Positions 8,851 through 18,049 of a DNA stretch of 64,000 nucleotides are shown here, one piece after another; the first letter of the stretch is position 1, and each line of letters opens with the position of its first letter. Source of the DNA: Hyphomicrobiales bacterium (GTDB lineage Bacteria; Pseudomonadota; Alphaproteobacteria; Parvibaculales; Parvibaculaceae). The stretch lies in NCBI GenBank assembly GCA_016124805.1, contig WGND01000010.1, positions 1 to 64,000 on the forward strand, read 5' to 3'. The notes beneath the pieces are model-generated. The model was not told the DNA's origin, made no database searches, and saw only the letters and a program-made list of their open reading frames with translations. Both the position numbers and the translations under genes were made by a program.

Positions 8851-9798
8851 TCACTCCGCCAATACGCGCGGGTCAAAGAGGGGATAGCAGAAATCGACAA
8901 TCAGATTGATGACCATGTAGATGGCGGCGGTGAAAAGAAGGCATCCCTGCACGACGGGATAGTCGCGTGCATATATGGAATCAACCAGCAGGCGGCCCAG
9001 CCCCGGAATGGTGAACACGGTTTCAATCACGGCAATCCCGCCCAACAGATGACCCATGATCAAACCGATCATTGTCCATGTCGGGGCAAAGGCATTGGGC
9101 AGAACATGGCGCATGAGAACTTTCGACTCTGCCAGGCCCTTCGCCCTCGCATGGGTCACATATTCAAGACGGAGGACCTCAATTGAACTTGCCCGCATCA
9201 TGCGCGTGAGAATGCCGCTTTCGGTCAACGTCAAGGTCAGCACGGGCAGGATCATATAGAGAAGGGCCTGACCCAGATTCTCACGCATGCTGATATAGCC
9301 AACCACTGGCAGCCAGCCGAGATTGAGGCCGAAGACAATGAGCAGGAGAAGGCCAAGCCAGAAGCTGGGAATGGAGAGCAGGATTGTCGCCATGCTGACA
9401 ATGCCGGTGTCGAGGGACCTGTTCTGCTTCCACGCCGCCGTGAGACCGGCCGGCACGGCGATCATGGTTGCCAGAATGACGGCCACCAGAACAATGGACG
9501 CGCTCACAGTGAAGCGCTGGAGAATGAGTGGAAGAACGGCAACGCCATTGGATATGGAGTGTCCAAAATCGCCTTCCGCCACATGGGAGAGCCAGTAGAA
9601 AAACTGGACCGGCACAGACTGGTCCAGCCCCAGTTGAGTGCGATAGAGCTCCGCCAGAGAAGGGTCCACCGCGTCTCCGAGCATGACCTGAACAGGGTCA
9701 CCCGGAATGAGACGAACCAGTGTGAAAACGGCAATGGCAACAAGCACGAAAGTCGGCACGGTCAAAACAAGTCGTCTTATTAGATAAGCAAGCATCAC
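8851..9798 (-). CDS. Peptide-type ABC importer permease (DppB family)
   Basis: 315 residues beginning MMLAYLIRRLVLTVPTFVLVAIAVFTLVRLIPGDP, the standard DppB/OppB N-terminus with a membrane helix and the conserved R-x-IPGDP. The EAA loop (YVTHARAKGLAESKVLMRH, LPNAFAPTWTM) and the GxFTIPGLGRL-like end (ETVFTIPGLGRLLVDSI) are present. It forms the translocation pore with the DppC-like partner. Its gene starts 40 bases after the binding-protein gene. Confidence 0.92.
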   Translation of the reverse strand: MMLAYLIRRLVLTVPTFVLVAIAVFTLVRLIPGDPVQVMLGDAVDPSLAELYRTQLGLDQSVPVQFFYWLSHVAEGDFGHSISNGVAVLPLILQRFTVSASIVLVAVILATMIAVPAGLTAAWKQNRSLDTGIVSMATILLSIPSFWLGLLLLIVFGLNLGWLPVVGYISMRENLGQALLYMILPVLTLTLTESGILTRMMRASSIEVLRLEYVTHARAKGLAESKVLMRHVLPNAFAPTWTMIGLIMGHLLGGIAVIETVFTIPGLGRLLVDSIYARDYPVVQGCLLFTAAIYMVINLIVDFCYPLFDPRVLAE

Positions 9799-9838
9799 AA
9801 AAGGTTCCTACGAATGACCGTGCTCTTGTTCCAATCGG

Positions 9839-11407
9839 TCAACGGATTTTCACGTTCCAGAAACGTTGCTGCACCGTCGGCCAACCCCTGAAACCTTCGA
9901 CATTGTTGCGTGTCGCGATGACATGAGCGGGATTATAGAGCACGATCAACGGCACCTGCTGCAACATCTTCGCATGCAGGGCGTCAAAGAGGGCCTGACG
10001 TTCTGCCTTATCCTGCGTTGTCATTGACTGGCGAAGCAGTTCCAGCGCTTCCGGATCATCCCAGACCTTGCGGGGTTGCAGGGCTTTGTCGCCCATAAAG
10101 GCCCCAAAACTCAGTGAGGGGTCCAGACGGGCCGAATAGGAGAAGGACATGGCCTGATAGCTGCCATCGCTGTAGCGGTCCAGTTCCGTTGCCCAGTCAA
10201 GCACCTCAAGATCAATCTTGATGCCGGCCTGCTGGGCCATCGCCTGAACCAGGATGGCGGCATCAAACATCTGCGGATAGCGCTTGTTTGCAATCAGCTT
10301 GATGGGCTCGCCCTTGTATCCGGCTTCCTTCAGCAGCTTTCTGGCCGCTGCGATATCTGCAGGTGCAACCGATTTTTCAACGGGGCCGTAGAATGGGCTG
10401 CTGACCGGCACGGCTGAGGTGTTGGCTGCGGCAATGCCCATTGAGACGGCATCTGCCAGTGCCGCCCTGTCGATAGAGAGGGCCAGCGCCTGACGAATTC
10501 TGACATCCTGCAACAAGGGATCCTTCGTCTGCAGCAGAATGGCATAAATGTCCATGAGCGCATGCTTATCAAGCGTGACGTCGTCGCGTCCCTTGAAGGC
10601 GGCCAGCTCGCTTGGCGTGACGCCATTGAGAACATCAATTGCACCGCTGAGAAGAGCGGCTCTCGCAGCTGAACTGTCAGGGATTACGAGAAACCGGACC
10701 TTATCGACTTCGGCTTTTTTACCGCCCGTGTTGCCGTCCATAGGTTCATCGCGGGAGGCATAGTCGTTGAAGGCATCGAGCTCAATGTAGTCACCCGTTT
10801 TCCAGATGCCGAACTTGAACGGGCCGGTGCCGATCGGCTTGTCCCATGATCCGTCCGGCTTGACTGAATCGGGATGCATGATGCCCGTGCCGCCGCAATC
10901 CTGACGGGCGAGCGTCGTCAGAAAGAGGGGGGACGGCGTATCCAGTTTGATCCGGACCGTCATCGCGTCCGGCGCGGTAACAGACAGAATTTTGGCAACA
11001 CCATTTCCGTCAAATTCAGGAAGGCAACGCCAATGGGTTTCGGGGTCGAGATATCTGTTGAGCGACCACAGCACTTCCTTGGAGGTAAGGAGTGCCCCAT
11101 TGTGAAAATGGACGCCATCACGGAGCGTGAATGTATAGGTCAGCCCGTCATCCGAGACCACAATCGATTTTGCAAGAAGCGGCCCGACACTTGTGTCCTC
11201 GCGGAAAGCCACCAGACCTTCCACCATATGCAGGACCACGCCATCGGTATTCTCATCCCGCTTGGTGCCCGGATCGGTCGATAGAATGTCAGAGTTGATC
11301 CGCGCCTTGAGCATGGTTTCAGCATGCGCAGCAGCACCCCCTTCGATGGAAAAGAGAAGCGACAGGGCGACAAGGAACGACTGGGCACAGGATTGCAGTT
11401 TCATCAT
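9839..11407 (-). CDS. Periplasmic substrate-binding protein, SBP family 5 (DppA/OppA type)
   Basis: About 522 residues from tandem ATGs at 11407/11404 with GGGGG just upstream. It has a signal peptide ending near GGAAAHAE. The family 5 hallmark is seen as LAKSIVVSDDGLTYTFTLRDGVHFHNGALLTSKEV. Later segments GTGPFKFGIWKTGDY, VRQALALSIDRAAL-like (VRIRQALALSIDRAALADAV) and AARKLLKEAGYKG are also typical. Family 5 proteins bind peptides but also glutathione, nickel and other amine compounds, so the ligand is open. It is encoded between the C45 hydrolase and the permeases in one minus-strand operon. Confidence 0.92.
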   Translation of the reverse strand: MMKLQSCAQSFLVALSLLFSIEGGAAAHAETMLKARINSDILSTDPGTKRDENTDGVVLHMVEGLVAFREDTSVGPLLAKSIVVSDDGLTYTFTLRDGVHFHNGALLTSKEVLWSLNRYLDPETHWRCLPEFDGNGVAKILSVTAPDAMTVRIKLDTPSPLFLTTLARQDCGGTGIMHPDSVKPDGSWDKPIGTGPFKFGIWKTGDYIELDAFNDYASRDEPMDGNTGGKKAEVDKVRFLVIPDSSAARAALLSGAIDVLNGVTPSELAAFKGRDDVTLDKHALMDIYAILLQTKDPLLQDVRIRQALALSIDRAALADAVSMGIAAANTSAVPVSSPFYGPVEKSVAPADIAAARKLLKEAGYKGEPIKLIANKRYPQMFDAAILVQAMAQQAGIKIDLEVLDWATELDRYSDGSYQAMSFSYSARLDPSLSFGAFMGDKALQPRKVWDDPEALELLRQSMTTQDKAERQALFDALHAKMLQQVPLIVLYNPAHVIATRNNVEGFRGWPTVQQRFWNVKIR

Positions 11408-11459
11408 TTTTCCCCCGAATGCATGCATCAGCACGCCAAGACAAGCTCGAAATTAAAGG

Positions 11460-12605
11460 TCAGATAGCAACGGACTGCTCGCGCATCGTGCTCTCAACAG
11501 TGAGTGAATATTCGACGAATGTTGGTTCAAGCGCCGGCAGCATGGCCACTTCCATAATGCCCTTTGCCGGCTGCATCACGATGGTTGCAACCGTCGCCGT
11601 CAGATTGTTGATCAGTGACGCGCGCGGCGGACGGCAGACCGACCAGGGCTCGGCAAATTTGTCGAGCAGCGCTGATTTGACGTCATCGACCGTAATATCG
11701 CCGAGACGCGGTGTGAGCAGATCGCGAATGCGCTGATGTCGATAGAGACTGCATGGCACAGATGCCAGGCCTGTATCGCGGAGTTTTGTCAGGGCGACAG
11801 GACTCAGCCAGTGATTGGAATGGGCAAGAATGTCATCTTCGGCCGCGACCAGAAATGTTTCATCCGGCGCGCATTCCATATTGATGGCAATATTTTCCGG
11901 ATGGCTGACAATGATATTATTGGAGCCTGATTTGGGCGTCACATAGACCGCGCGCAGCGCAAGGGCGAGATGCTGCTGCTCAAGCACCTTTCTGCGGATC
12001 AGGGCCAACGGCACACCGATCTGGGTATAGTCGCGATCTGATTCCAGATAATTCGCGGTAATTGCAACGCCGGTGGAATTGAACCCGAAGCGGCCCAGGG
12101 CACCGGCTTCGGTATAGGTGATATAATCGGGGCCGTCCTCGTTGCGGACGCGCAGGATGATGCAGGTCTCGGCGGCTTCCATCTTCCAGTCCCAATTATG
12201 GGCATGGATGATTTCGCCGTTGCGCGTCCCCTTGGGCATGACCAGCGCTGCCGTGCAGCCATCCGGCTCCACCGCGTCGTCGAATTTCTTCTTGAGATCG
12301 GGGCGCTCGGCCAGTTTCAGAATTTCCGTGCGCGCATTGAGAAGCACGACATCTTCAAAAGCCACCTCCGCGCCCTGCGCAATGCCCTGCATCTCCTCAA
12401 TGTAGCTCGCGTCGAAACTTTCAATGACCGGCAGGTAGTCACGAATGAGCGTCTTCAGTTCTGAGGACGATAGGTTCAGACCGGCAATTTGAGCCGCATA
12501 ATGTCCGGCGCCCTTGCGAATACGCGCAGCTGCCAGCATCCCGTGCTGCCTGCCCCTCTCATAAGGCTTTCCGGATACGTCGATTAGTGGACAGGGTTCG
12601 GTCAT
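11460..12605 (-). CDS. C45-family autoproteolytic acyltransferase/hydrolase
   Basis: 381 residues of the acyl-CoA:6-aminopenicillanic-acid acyltransferase (C45) family of N-terminal nucleophile hydrolases. GKPYERGRQHG near the N-terminus and the predicted self-cleavage/nucleophile site DGCTAA (Cys near residue 116) are visible. Next come HAHNWDW and the later NSTGVAITANYLES and HSNHWLSP motifs. Members cut or form amide bonds on small substrates. No signal peptide is seen, so it should act in the cytoplasm. It is the first gene of the peptide-importer operon and is divergent from an amine-oxidation operon. I infer that it hydrolyses an imported N-acyl or amide compound, freeing an amine for the oxidase. 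The substrate is unknown. Confidence 0.82.
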   Translation of the reverse strand: MTEPCPLIDVSGKPYERGRQHGMLAAARIRKGAGHYAAQIAGLNLSSSELKTLIRDYLPVIESFDASYIEEMQGIAQGAEVAFEDVVLLNARTEILKLAERPDLKKKFDDAVEPDGCTAALVMPKGTRNGEIIHAHNWDWKMEAAETCIILRVRNEDGPDYITYTEAGALGRFGFNSTGVAITANYLESDRDYTQIGVPLALIRRKVLEQQHLALALRAVYVTPKSGSNNIIVSHPENIAINMECAPDETFLVAAEDDILAHSNHWLSPVALTKLRDTGLASVPCSLYRHQRIRDLLTPRLGDITVDDVKSALLDKFAEPWSVCRPPRASLINNLTATVATIVMQPAKGIMEVAMLPALEPTFVEYSLTVESTMREQSVAI

Positions 12606-12647
12606 TCACAGGCTCCCTACTTGATGGGATAGGAGTTTAGTGTATTA

Positions 12648-12665
12648 TTGCTTTTTGTGAAGCAA
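12648..12665. promoter_or_regulatory. Inverted repeat in the divergent promoter region, candidate GntR operator
   Basis: TTGCTT (12648-12653) and AAGCAA (12660-12665) form a perfect 6-bp inverted repeat around a six-base centre. It lies between the divergent C45/importer operon and the oxidase operon. The GntR gene at 17051 is the obvious candidate regulator. Binding is inferred. Confidence 0.4.
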
Positions 12666-12760
12666 AAAAACAAAATTGAATTCCCGTGACCAGATATACC
12701 AAGCTAGACTGACACTGACAGACGCCGAAATCCCTCCCGCCTGCGCCGGTAAGAAGCCAA

Positions 12761-14104
12761 ATGATGCATCGTTCACGACCCGCTTTGAATAATAACTCCC
12801 TCTGGGCCGCGACCGCCGCGAACAATGTCGCGTTTCCTGCGCTGACCGAAGACATGACCGCCGACACCGTCATCATCGGCGCCGGCATGTCCGGCCTTTC
12901 AACAGCCCTTCATCTGGCAGAAACCAATCAGAACGTCGTGGTGCTGGAAGCCCGGACACCGGGCTTTGGCGCATCCGGGCAAAGTGGCGGACAGGTGATC
13001 GCCGGTTTGCGGCACTTCAAATCCGACCTCGCCAAAGTCTATGGCGAAGAAAAGGGAGCCCAAGCACATGCCTTCGGGGGGGCGGCGGCGCAGGCGACCT
13101 TCGATATCATCAAGCGCCACAATATTGATTGCGATGCCATCAACACGGGCTGGATTCAGGTTGCCGACAGCGATACCGCCCTCTCTGAGTCCGAGGCACG
13201 AGTCGCCGCGTGGCAACTGCTCGGGGCGCCCGTGCGTATGCTCTCCAGGGACGAAACAATCGCCCTGACCGGCACGCAGGATTATCTGGGTGGGTGGATC
13301 GATGAACGCGGCGGCAGTCTCCAGCCCCTGAGCTATACGCTGGGCCTGGCGCAAAGGGCCGCCGCTTTGGGCGCCAGGATTTTTACCAACTCCCCGGCCA
13401 TTTCCGTCCATCATGATGGGGTGATGTGGCAGGTCAAATCTGCGCATGGAATTGTCCGGGCCAAAAGCCTGCTGCTCGCCACCAATGCGCTATCGGACGG
13501 GCTGTGGCCCGGCTTGCGCCAGATGATCCTTCCAGTCTGGAGCTTTCAGATCGCCACAGCGCCTTTGAGTGAAAGCGACAGACAACACATTCTGCCCGGT
13601 CGGCAGGCGGTCTCAGACACACGCCGGGTGCTTCGATATTTCCGCGTTGATCGCGACCACCGCGTCATCGTTGGCGGCAAGGGCACAATGTTTGCGCCCA
13701 AAAATGCCGGTGATTTCCGTCTCCAGCAGACCATGCTCGAAAGGCTCTATCCGCAATTGGCGGATATGCCGATTGAATATCGTTGGGGCGGCGAAGTTGC
13801 CGTCACGATCGGTCGCCTGCCCCGTGTCTTACGGCTCGGCCCCAATGGCTATGCCAGCCTCGGTTGCAACGGCAAAGGCGTAGCCTGGTGCTCTGCACTT
13901 GGCGCCCCCCTCGCGGAAATGCTGACCACCGGCAATGAGGATGTACTGCCCATACCCGTGTCGCAGGTTGCCCCGATACCCTTTCACGCCTTGCGCAGCA
14001 TTTATGTGGCCATAGGCAGCAGCTGGCTGCGCCTGCGCGATGCCATGGACCACCCGTCCCTCCATGGCGGTGAGACCACTTCCAAAAGCAATAAAGGATC
14101 CTGA
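12761..14104 (+). CDS. FAD-dependent amine oxidoreductase (gamma-glutamylputrescine oxidase PuuB/OrdL type)
   Basis: 447 residues of the D-amino-acid-oxidase fold. An unstructured start (SLWAATAANNVAFPALTEDM) resembles PuuB. The FAD dinucleotide motif VIIGAGMSGLSTALHLAE lies around residue 37, then PGFGASGQSGGQVIAGLRH. Near the C-terminus are RWGGEVAVTIGRLPRV and LGCNGKGVAWCSALG, the second flavin-contact region. PuuB oxidises gamma-glutamylputrescine to the aldehyde. Here the next genes are an aminotransferase and an aldehyde dehydrogenase, so an amine-to-acid pathway fits. It is the first gene of the operon, and the TTG start of the next gene follows its stop within two bases. Confidence 0.85.
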   Translation: MMHRSRPALNNNSLWAATAANNVAFPALTEDMTADTVIIGAGMSGLSTALHLAETNQNVVVLEARTPGFGASGQSGGQVIAGLRHFKSDLAKVYGEEKGAQAHAFGGAAAQATFDIIKRHNIDCDAINTGWIQVADSDTALSESEARVAAWQLLGAPVRMLSRDETIALTGTQDYLGGWIDERGGSLQPLSYTLGLAQRAAALGARIFTNSPAISVHHDGVMWQVKSAHGIVRAKSLLLATNALSDGLWPGLRQMILPVWSFQIATAPLSESDRQHILPGRQAVSDTRRVLRYFRVDRDHRVIVGGKGTMFAPKNAGDFRLQQTMLERLYPQLADMPIEYRWGGEVAVTIGRLPRVLRLGPNGYASLGCNGKGVAWCSALGAPLAEMLTTGNEDVLPIPVSQVAPIPFHALRSIYVAIGSSWLRLRDAMDHPSLHGGETTSKSNKGS

Positions 14105-14106
14105 CT

Positions 14107-15435
14107 TTGACGACGCGCCCTATTGCAAATCGCAATGATTTGGAAGCCTTTTGGATGCCCTTCACACCCAATCGGCGCTTCAAGAACAATCCGAGGCTTT
14201 ATACCGGCGCGAGCGGCATGTATTACAAAACCTCGGACGGGAAAAATATACTTGATGGCATGGCCGGCCTCTGGTGCGTCAATGCCGGACATGGGCAACC
14301 TGAAATCACGCAGGCCATCCAGAAACAGGCCGCCGAGCTGGATTTTGTCTCGTCCTTTCAGATGGGCCATCCCGCCGCCTTTGAACTTGCCGACCGTCTG
14401 ACCGAGCTGGCGCCGGACGGAATCGATCATGTTTTCTTCTCCAATTCCGGCTCCGAGGCAGTGGATACAGCGCTCAAAATCGCCCGCGCCTATCATCGTG
14501 CACGCGGCGAAGGCGAGCGAACGCGCTTCATCAGCCGGGAACGCGCCTATCACGGCATGGGATGGGGCGGCTTGTCCGTTAGTGGAATCGGCCGACACCG
14601 CCGTGACTTCGGTCCGTTTCTGCCGGGCGTTGATCACCTTCCCCTGGGCTATGATCGCGCCATTTCAGGTTTTTCCAGGGGCCAGCCCAAACAGGGCGCT
14701 GAGTCTGCCGACGCGCTTCTCTCACTGATACAGCTGCATGATGCCTCCACAATTGCGGCTGTGATTGTGGAACCCGTCACCGGCTCAGGAGGTGTGCATC
14801 CTGCGCCGGTGGGCTATCTGAACCGGCTTCGGGAAATTTGTGACCAGCACGGCATCCTTCTTATCTTTGATGAGGTGATCACGGGATTTGGCCGCATCGG
14901 CGCGGCCTTTGGTGCCGAGCGATTTGGCGTCACACCTGACATCATGACCTGCGCCAAAGGCATGACAAATGGTGCAGTCCCCATGGGCGCGACATTTGTT
15001 TCCGCAGATGTCTATGAGGCCTTTCAAAAGGGGCCCGAAGAGCAAATCGACATCTTCCACGGCTATACTTATTCAGCACATCCGCTTGCCTGTGCAGCAG
15101 GCCTTGCGACGCTCAATGTCTATCGCGACCAGAATATTTTTGCGCGCGCCGCCCAGAGTGAAGCCCTTTGGGAAGAACAGGCACATTCACTGCGAGCAAG
15201 TGATGCTGTCATCGACATTCGAAATATCGGCCTTCTGGCGGCCGTTGATTTGATGCCGCATGCCGACAAGCCGGGGGCTCGGGCAGCCGAATGCGTTGAC
15301 TATTGTTATTCGAAAGGCCTGCTTGTCCGGCTCAGCGGCGACAGCATCGTTCTCTCCCCACCTCTCATCATCAGTAGTGATGAAATCAATTTTGTTTTCG
15401 ACACATTGCGTCAATCACTTGCGCTGACGGCTTGA
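14107..15435 (+). CDS. Class III omega-aminotransferase (omega-amino acid:pyruvate type)
   Basis: 442 residues starting at TTG 14107, supported by AAAGGA about eight bases upstream and by the conserved N-terminus LEAFWMPFTPNRRFKNNPR, which would be cut by any later ATG. PLP-site features are visible: the phosphate-binding SNSGSEAVDTALKIAR, the ring-stacking AYHG, the FDEVITGFGR aspartate and the Schiff-base lysine in CAKGMTNGAVPMG. The family transfers terminal amino groups of beta-alanine, GABA or polyamine derivatives to pyruvate. It is tightly packed between the oxidase and the aldehyde dehydrogenase (four-base overlap if the latter starts at 15432). Confidence 0.88.
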   Translation: MTTRPIANRNDLEAFWMPFTPNRRFKNNPRLYTGASGMYYKTSDGKNILDGMAGLWCVNAGHGQPEITQAIQKQAAELDFVSSFQMGHPAAFELADRLTELAPDGIDHVFFSNSGSEAVDTALKIARAYHRARGEGERTRFISRERAYHGMGWGGLSVSGIGRHRRDFGPFLPGVDHLPLGYDRAISGFSRGQPKQGAESADALLSLIQLHDASTIAAVIVEPVTGSGGVHPAPVGYLNRLREICDQHGILLIFDEVITGFGRIGAAFGAERFGVTPDIMTCAKGMTNGAVPMGATFVSADVYEAFQKGPEEQIDIFHGYTYSAHPLACAAGLATLNVYRDQNIFARAAQSEALWEEQAHSLRASDAVIDIRNIGLLAAVDLMPHADKPGARAAECVDYCYSKGLLVRLSGDSIVLSPPLIISSDEINFVFDTLRQSLALTA

Positions 15436-15458
15436 CGCCCCCGACCGGAGTATCCCTG

Positions 15459-16931
15459 ATGACGCGACAAATTGATCACGTCCCTGCCGACACACGCATG
15501 CCCGACTATGACCAGCTCTTTCTTTTCATTGATGGCGAATGGATTGATCGGGGAACACGTGACGGCCTTGATGTCTTCAACCCCGCCACGGGCGATGTCA
15601 TCGGCACGCTGCCGGTTGCAACAGAAGCCGATATTCAGAATGCGCTCAATGCCGCAGAGAAGGGGTTTCATGTTTGGCGGCAGATATCGCCATTTGAGCG
15701 GGGAAAGATTCTGCGCCAGGCTGCCACACTTATCCGCGAACGCAGCAGCGCAATTGCCATTCGGATGTCGCTTGAAGAGGGAAAGCCGGTTGCCGAGGCG
15801 CGCGGCGAGGTCAATGTTGCTGCTGACATGTTCGACTGGTTTGCAGAAGAAGGCCGCCGCAGCTATGGGCGGGTTATTCCGTCGCGGTCAGAAGGCACAC
15901 GCTATCTGGTGCTGCGCGAACCTGTCGGGCCGACAGCCGCCTTTTCGCCGTGGAATTTTCCGGCCACCTCGCCCGCGCGCAAAATTGCAGCTTCGCTGGG
16001 GGCAGGCTGCTCGTGCATTGTGAAGCCGGCCGAGGAAACACCCGCCACCTGTCTGGCCATTGCCCGGGCGCTCGCGGACGCGGGACTTCCCAAAGGCGTC
16101 CTCAATGTTCTCTATGGCTCACCGGAAGCCATTTCGTCACAGCTCATCAGCTCCCCCGTGATCCGTAAAATTTCTTTCACCGGTTCAACAGTCGTCGGGA
16201 AGAAGCTCGCCCATCTGGCCGCTGACGGCGTAAAGCGCATGACACTGGAACTGGGGGGGCACGCACCTGTTGTCATCTTCGAGGATGCGGACATTGAGAA
16301 GACGGCACAGCTGGCCGTCGCTGCCAAATTCCGGAATGCGGGTCAGGTTTGCATATCGCCCACCCGATTCTATGTGCATGAAAATGTGCACGACCAATTT
16401 GTCGACGCTTTTATCGCCAGCGCTCGTCTGCTGCGCATTGGCAGCGGCGTTGACCCGGAAACCCAGATGGGTCCGCTGGCTAATCCACGACGACTGGCCG
16501 CAATGACCCGGCTCGTTGAGGATGCCGTTGCTGTCGGCGGTGAGCTCAGGCTCGGCGGACACCGGATCGGCAATCAGGGCAATTTCTGGGAGCCGACCCT
16601 CCTGGTTGATGTACCGGAACATACCGCCATGATGAATGAGGAACCCTTTGGCCCCATCGCCATGACATCGCGCTTCAAGACATTTGACGAAGCTGTGACG
16701 GCCGCCAATCGCCTGCCCTTCGGTCTGGCCGCCTACGCCTTCACCCAGTCGGACAAAACGGCCATGGCCATCTCGAATGCGCTTGAAAGCGGGATGGTCG
16801 GGCTGAATACCTTTGCCATTTCCGTGCCCGAGACACCTTTCGGCGGTGTCAAGGAAAGTGGCTTTGGCAGCGAAGGCGGTATTGAGGGACTGGATGCCTA
16901 TCTCGCCACCAAATTTGTCAGTCAGGCCTAG
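15459..16931 (+). CDS. NAD(P)-dependent aldehyde dehydrogenase (succinate-semialdehyde dehydrogenase type)
   Basis: 490 residues from ATG 15459, preferred over 15432 because GGAG precedes it at good distance. ALDH superfamily motifs are in order: FNPATGDVIGTLP, FSPWNFPATSPARK for cofactor binding, FTGSTVVGK, catalytic Glu in ELGGHAPVVIFEDADIEK, catalytic Cys in NAGQVCISPTRFYVH, and NEEPFGPIAM. GabD/PuuC-type enzymes oxidise the aldehyde made by an upstream oxidase or aminotransferase to the acid. This is the third enzyme of the amine-catabolic operon. Confidence 0.9.
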   Translation: MTRQIDHVPADTRMPDYDQLFLFIDGEWIDRGTRDGLDVFNPATGDVIGTLPVATEADIQNALNAAEKGFHVWRQISPFERGKILRQAATLIRERSSAIAIRMSLEEGKPVAEARGEVNVAADMFDWFAEEGRRSYGRVIPSRSEGTRYLVLREPVGPTAAFSPWNFPATSPARKIAASLGAGCSCIVKPAEETPATCLAIARALADAGLPKGVLNVLYGSPEAISSQLISSPVIRKISFTGSTVVGKKLAHLAADGVKRMTLELGGHAPVVIFEDADIEKTAQLAVAAKFRNAGQVCISPTRFYVHENVHDQFVDAFIASARLLRIGSGVDPETQMGPLANPRRLAAMTRLVEDAVAVGGELRLGGHRIGNQGNFWEPTLLVDVPEHTAMMNEEPFGPIAMTSRFKTFDEAVTAANRLPFGLAAYAFTQSDKTAMAISNALESGMVGLNTFAISVPETPFGGVKESGFGSEGGIEGLDAYLATKFVSQA

Positions 16932-17050
16932 GGTTTCGCTGCCTCTTCTATGTACACATTTCCCCGATTATTGATATAAGGAGTACAATTAAAGTGATTA
17001 GCTCGCCTTTTTGATTCTTCCGAGCGCGAGCGAATAAAAAGGCCATCCTC

Positions 17051-17995
17051 ATGAGTCCGAAGGCTGCCAAAGCAAAAGAGCAGAAAAACTCACCCAGCCG
17101 ACTTCACGCCGAACTTGCCGGCAAAATTGTCGAGCGACTCAAGGAAGAAAAAGCAGGCGTCGGGCAACATCTTGTCGAGTTGGAGCTCTGCGATTATTTC
17201 GCCGTGTCGCGCACGCCCATCAGGGGAGCCCTCAAGCTTCTCGCCGCTCAAGGGCTTCTCGAAAGCCGGGCCAATCGCGGATTTGTGCTGGCGAAGCCCG
17301 TTGAGGGTTTCGGTGCCATTGCGCCGACAGCGGTCCGTGATGAAGAAGAAAAACTTCTTTTTGTCAAAATTGCCGAGGACCGACTGTCAGGTCGGCTGGA
17401 AGATGAGTGCACGCAGCAGGAACTGGTGCGCCGGTATAATGTGCGTGTCGCCGTTGTTGTCACGGTGCTGCGTCAACTCGCCGACCTCGGTGTTGTGGAA
17501 CGCAAACCCGGTAATGGCTGGATGTTTTTGCCGACCATGGATTCAAGCCTCGCGCAGGAAGAAAGCTATCAGCTGCGTATCGTTCTGGAGCCGGCTATCC
17601 TGCGGCAGGAAAAATTTGAACTTGATCTGAAATGGGCCCGGGAAACGCGCAAGCGTCACGAGTATTTTCGTAATGAACCCTGGCGCGACACCATGGCCGT
17701 TGAATTTTATGAGGTGAATGCCGATTTCCACGAGAAGCTGGCGCTGGCCTCCAACAATCGTTACATGCTCCACATCATGCAGCAGCAGAACAGTCTGCGG
17801 CGCTTCATGAATTATAGCTGGCAATATGGCGTCGAACGGGTGCAGGCCTCTATTGATGAACATCTGGCCATTCTGAGCGCCCTGGAAAAAAGCGAGAATG
17901 AAGTGGCGGCCGTGCTCATGCGGCGACACCTGGAAGACGCCAGCCAGACATATTTCGCGCCCAATGAGCAACATGAGTTGGATGTCGGCACCTGA
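17051..17995 (+). CDS. GntR-family regulator with two apparent winged-helix segments and an FCD-type C-terminal domain
   Basis: 314 residues. A lysine-rich start leads to a GntR winged helix (about residues 19-80: LHAELAGKIVERLKEEKAG, SRTPIRGALKLLAAQGLLES, NRGFVLAKP). A second segment (about residues 100-160: LFVKIAEDRLSGRLEDE, TQQELVRRYNVRVAVVV, LRQLADLGVVERKPGNGW) looks like a further divergent winged helix. The helical ligand domain follows (YQLRIVLEPAIL, NADFHEKLALASNN, EHLAILSALEKSENEVAAVLMRRHLEDA). It probably senses a catabolic intermediate and controls the flanking oxidase and importer operons. It lies 119 bases after the aldehyde dehydrogenase gene; that gap contains a TGTAC...GTACA pair (16951-16955, 16983-16987) of unknown meaning. 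Confidence 0.85.
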   Translation: MSPKAAKAKEQKNSPSRLHAELAGKIVERLKEEKAGVGQHLVELELCDYFAVSRTPIRGALKLLAAQGLLESRANRGFVLAKPVEGFGAIAPTAVRDEEEKLLFVKIAEDRLSGRLEDECTQQELVRRYNVRVAVVVTVLRQLADLGVVERKPGNGWMFLPTMDSSLAQEESYQLRIVLEPAILRQEKFELDLKWARETRKRHEYFRNEPWRDTMAVEFYEVNADFHEKLALASNNRYMLHIMQQQNSLRRFMNYSWQYGVERVQASIDEHLAILSALEKSENEVAAVLMRRHLEDASQTYFAPNEQHELDVGT

Positions 17996-18049
17996 CACCG
18001 CCTAATGACTGCCGACGCGTCAAGTGGGATCGGCCTGCGCCGCCGATAT

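Noticed and set aside
16951-16987. TGTAC...GTACA inverted pair before the GntR gene as an operator
   Set aside because: The arms are only five bases and 27 bases apart; too weak to claim.
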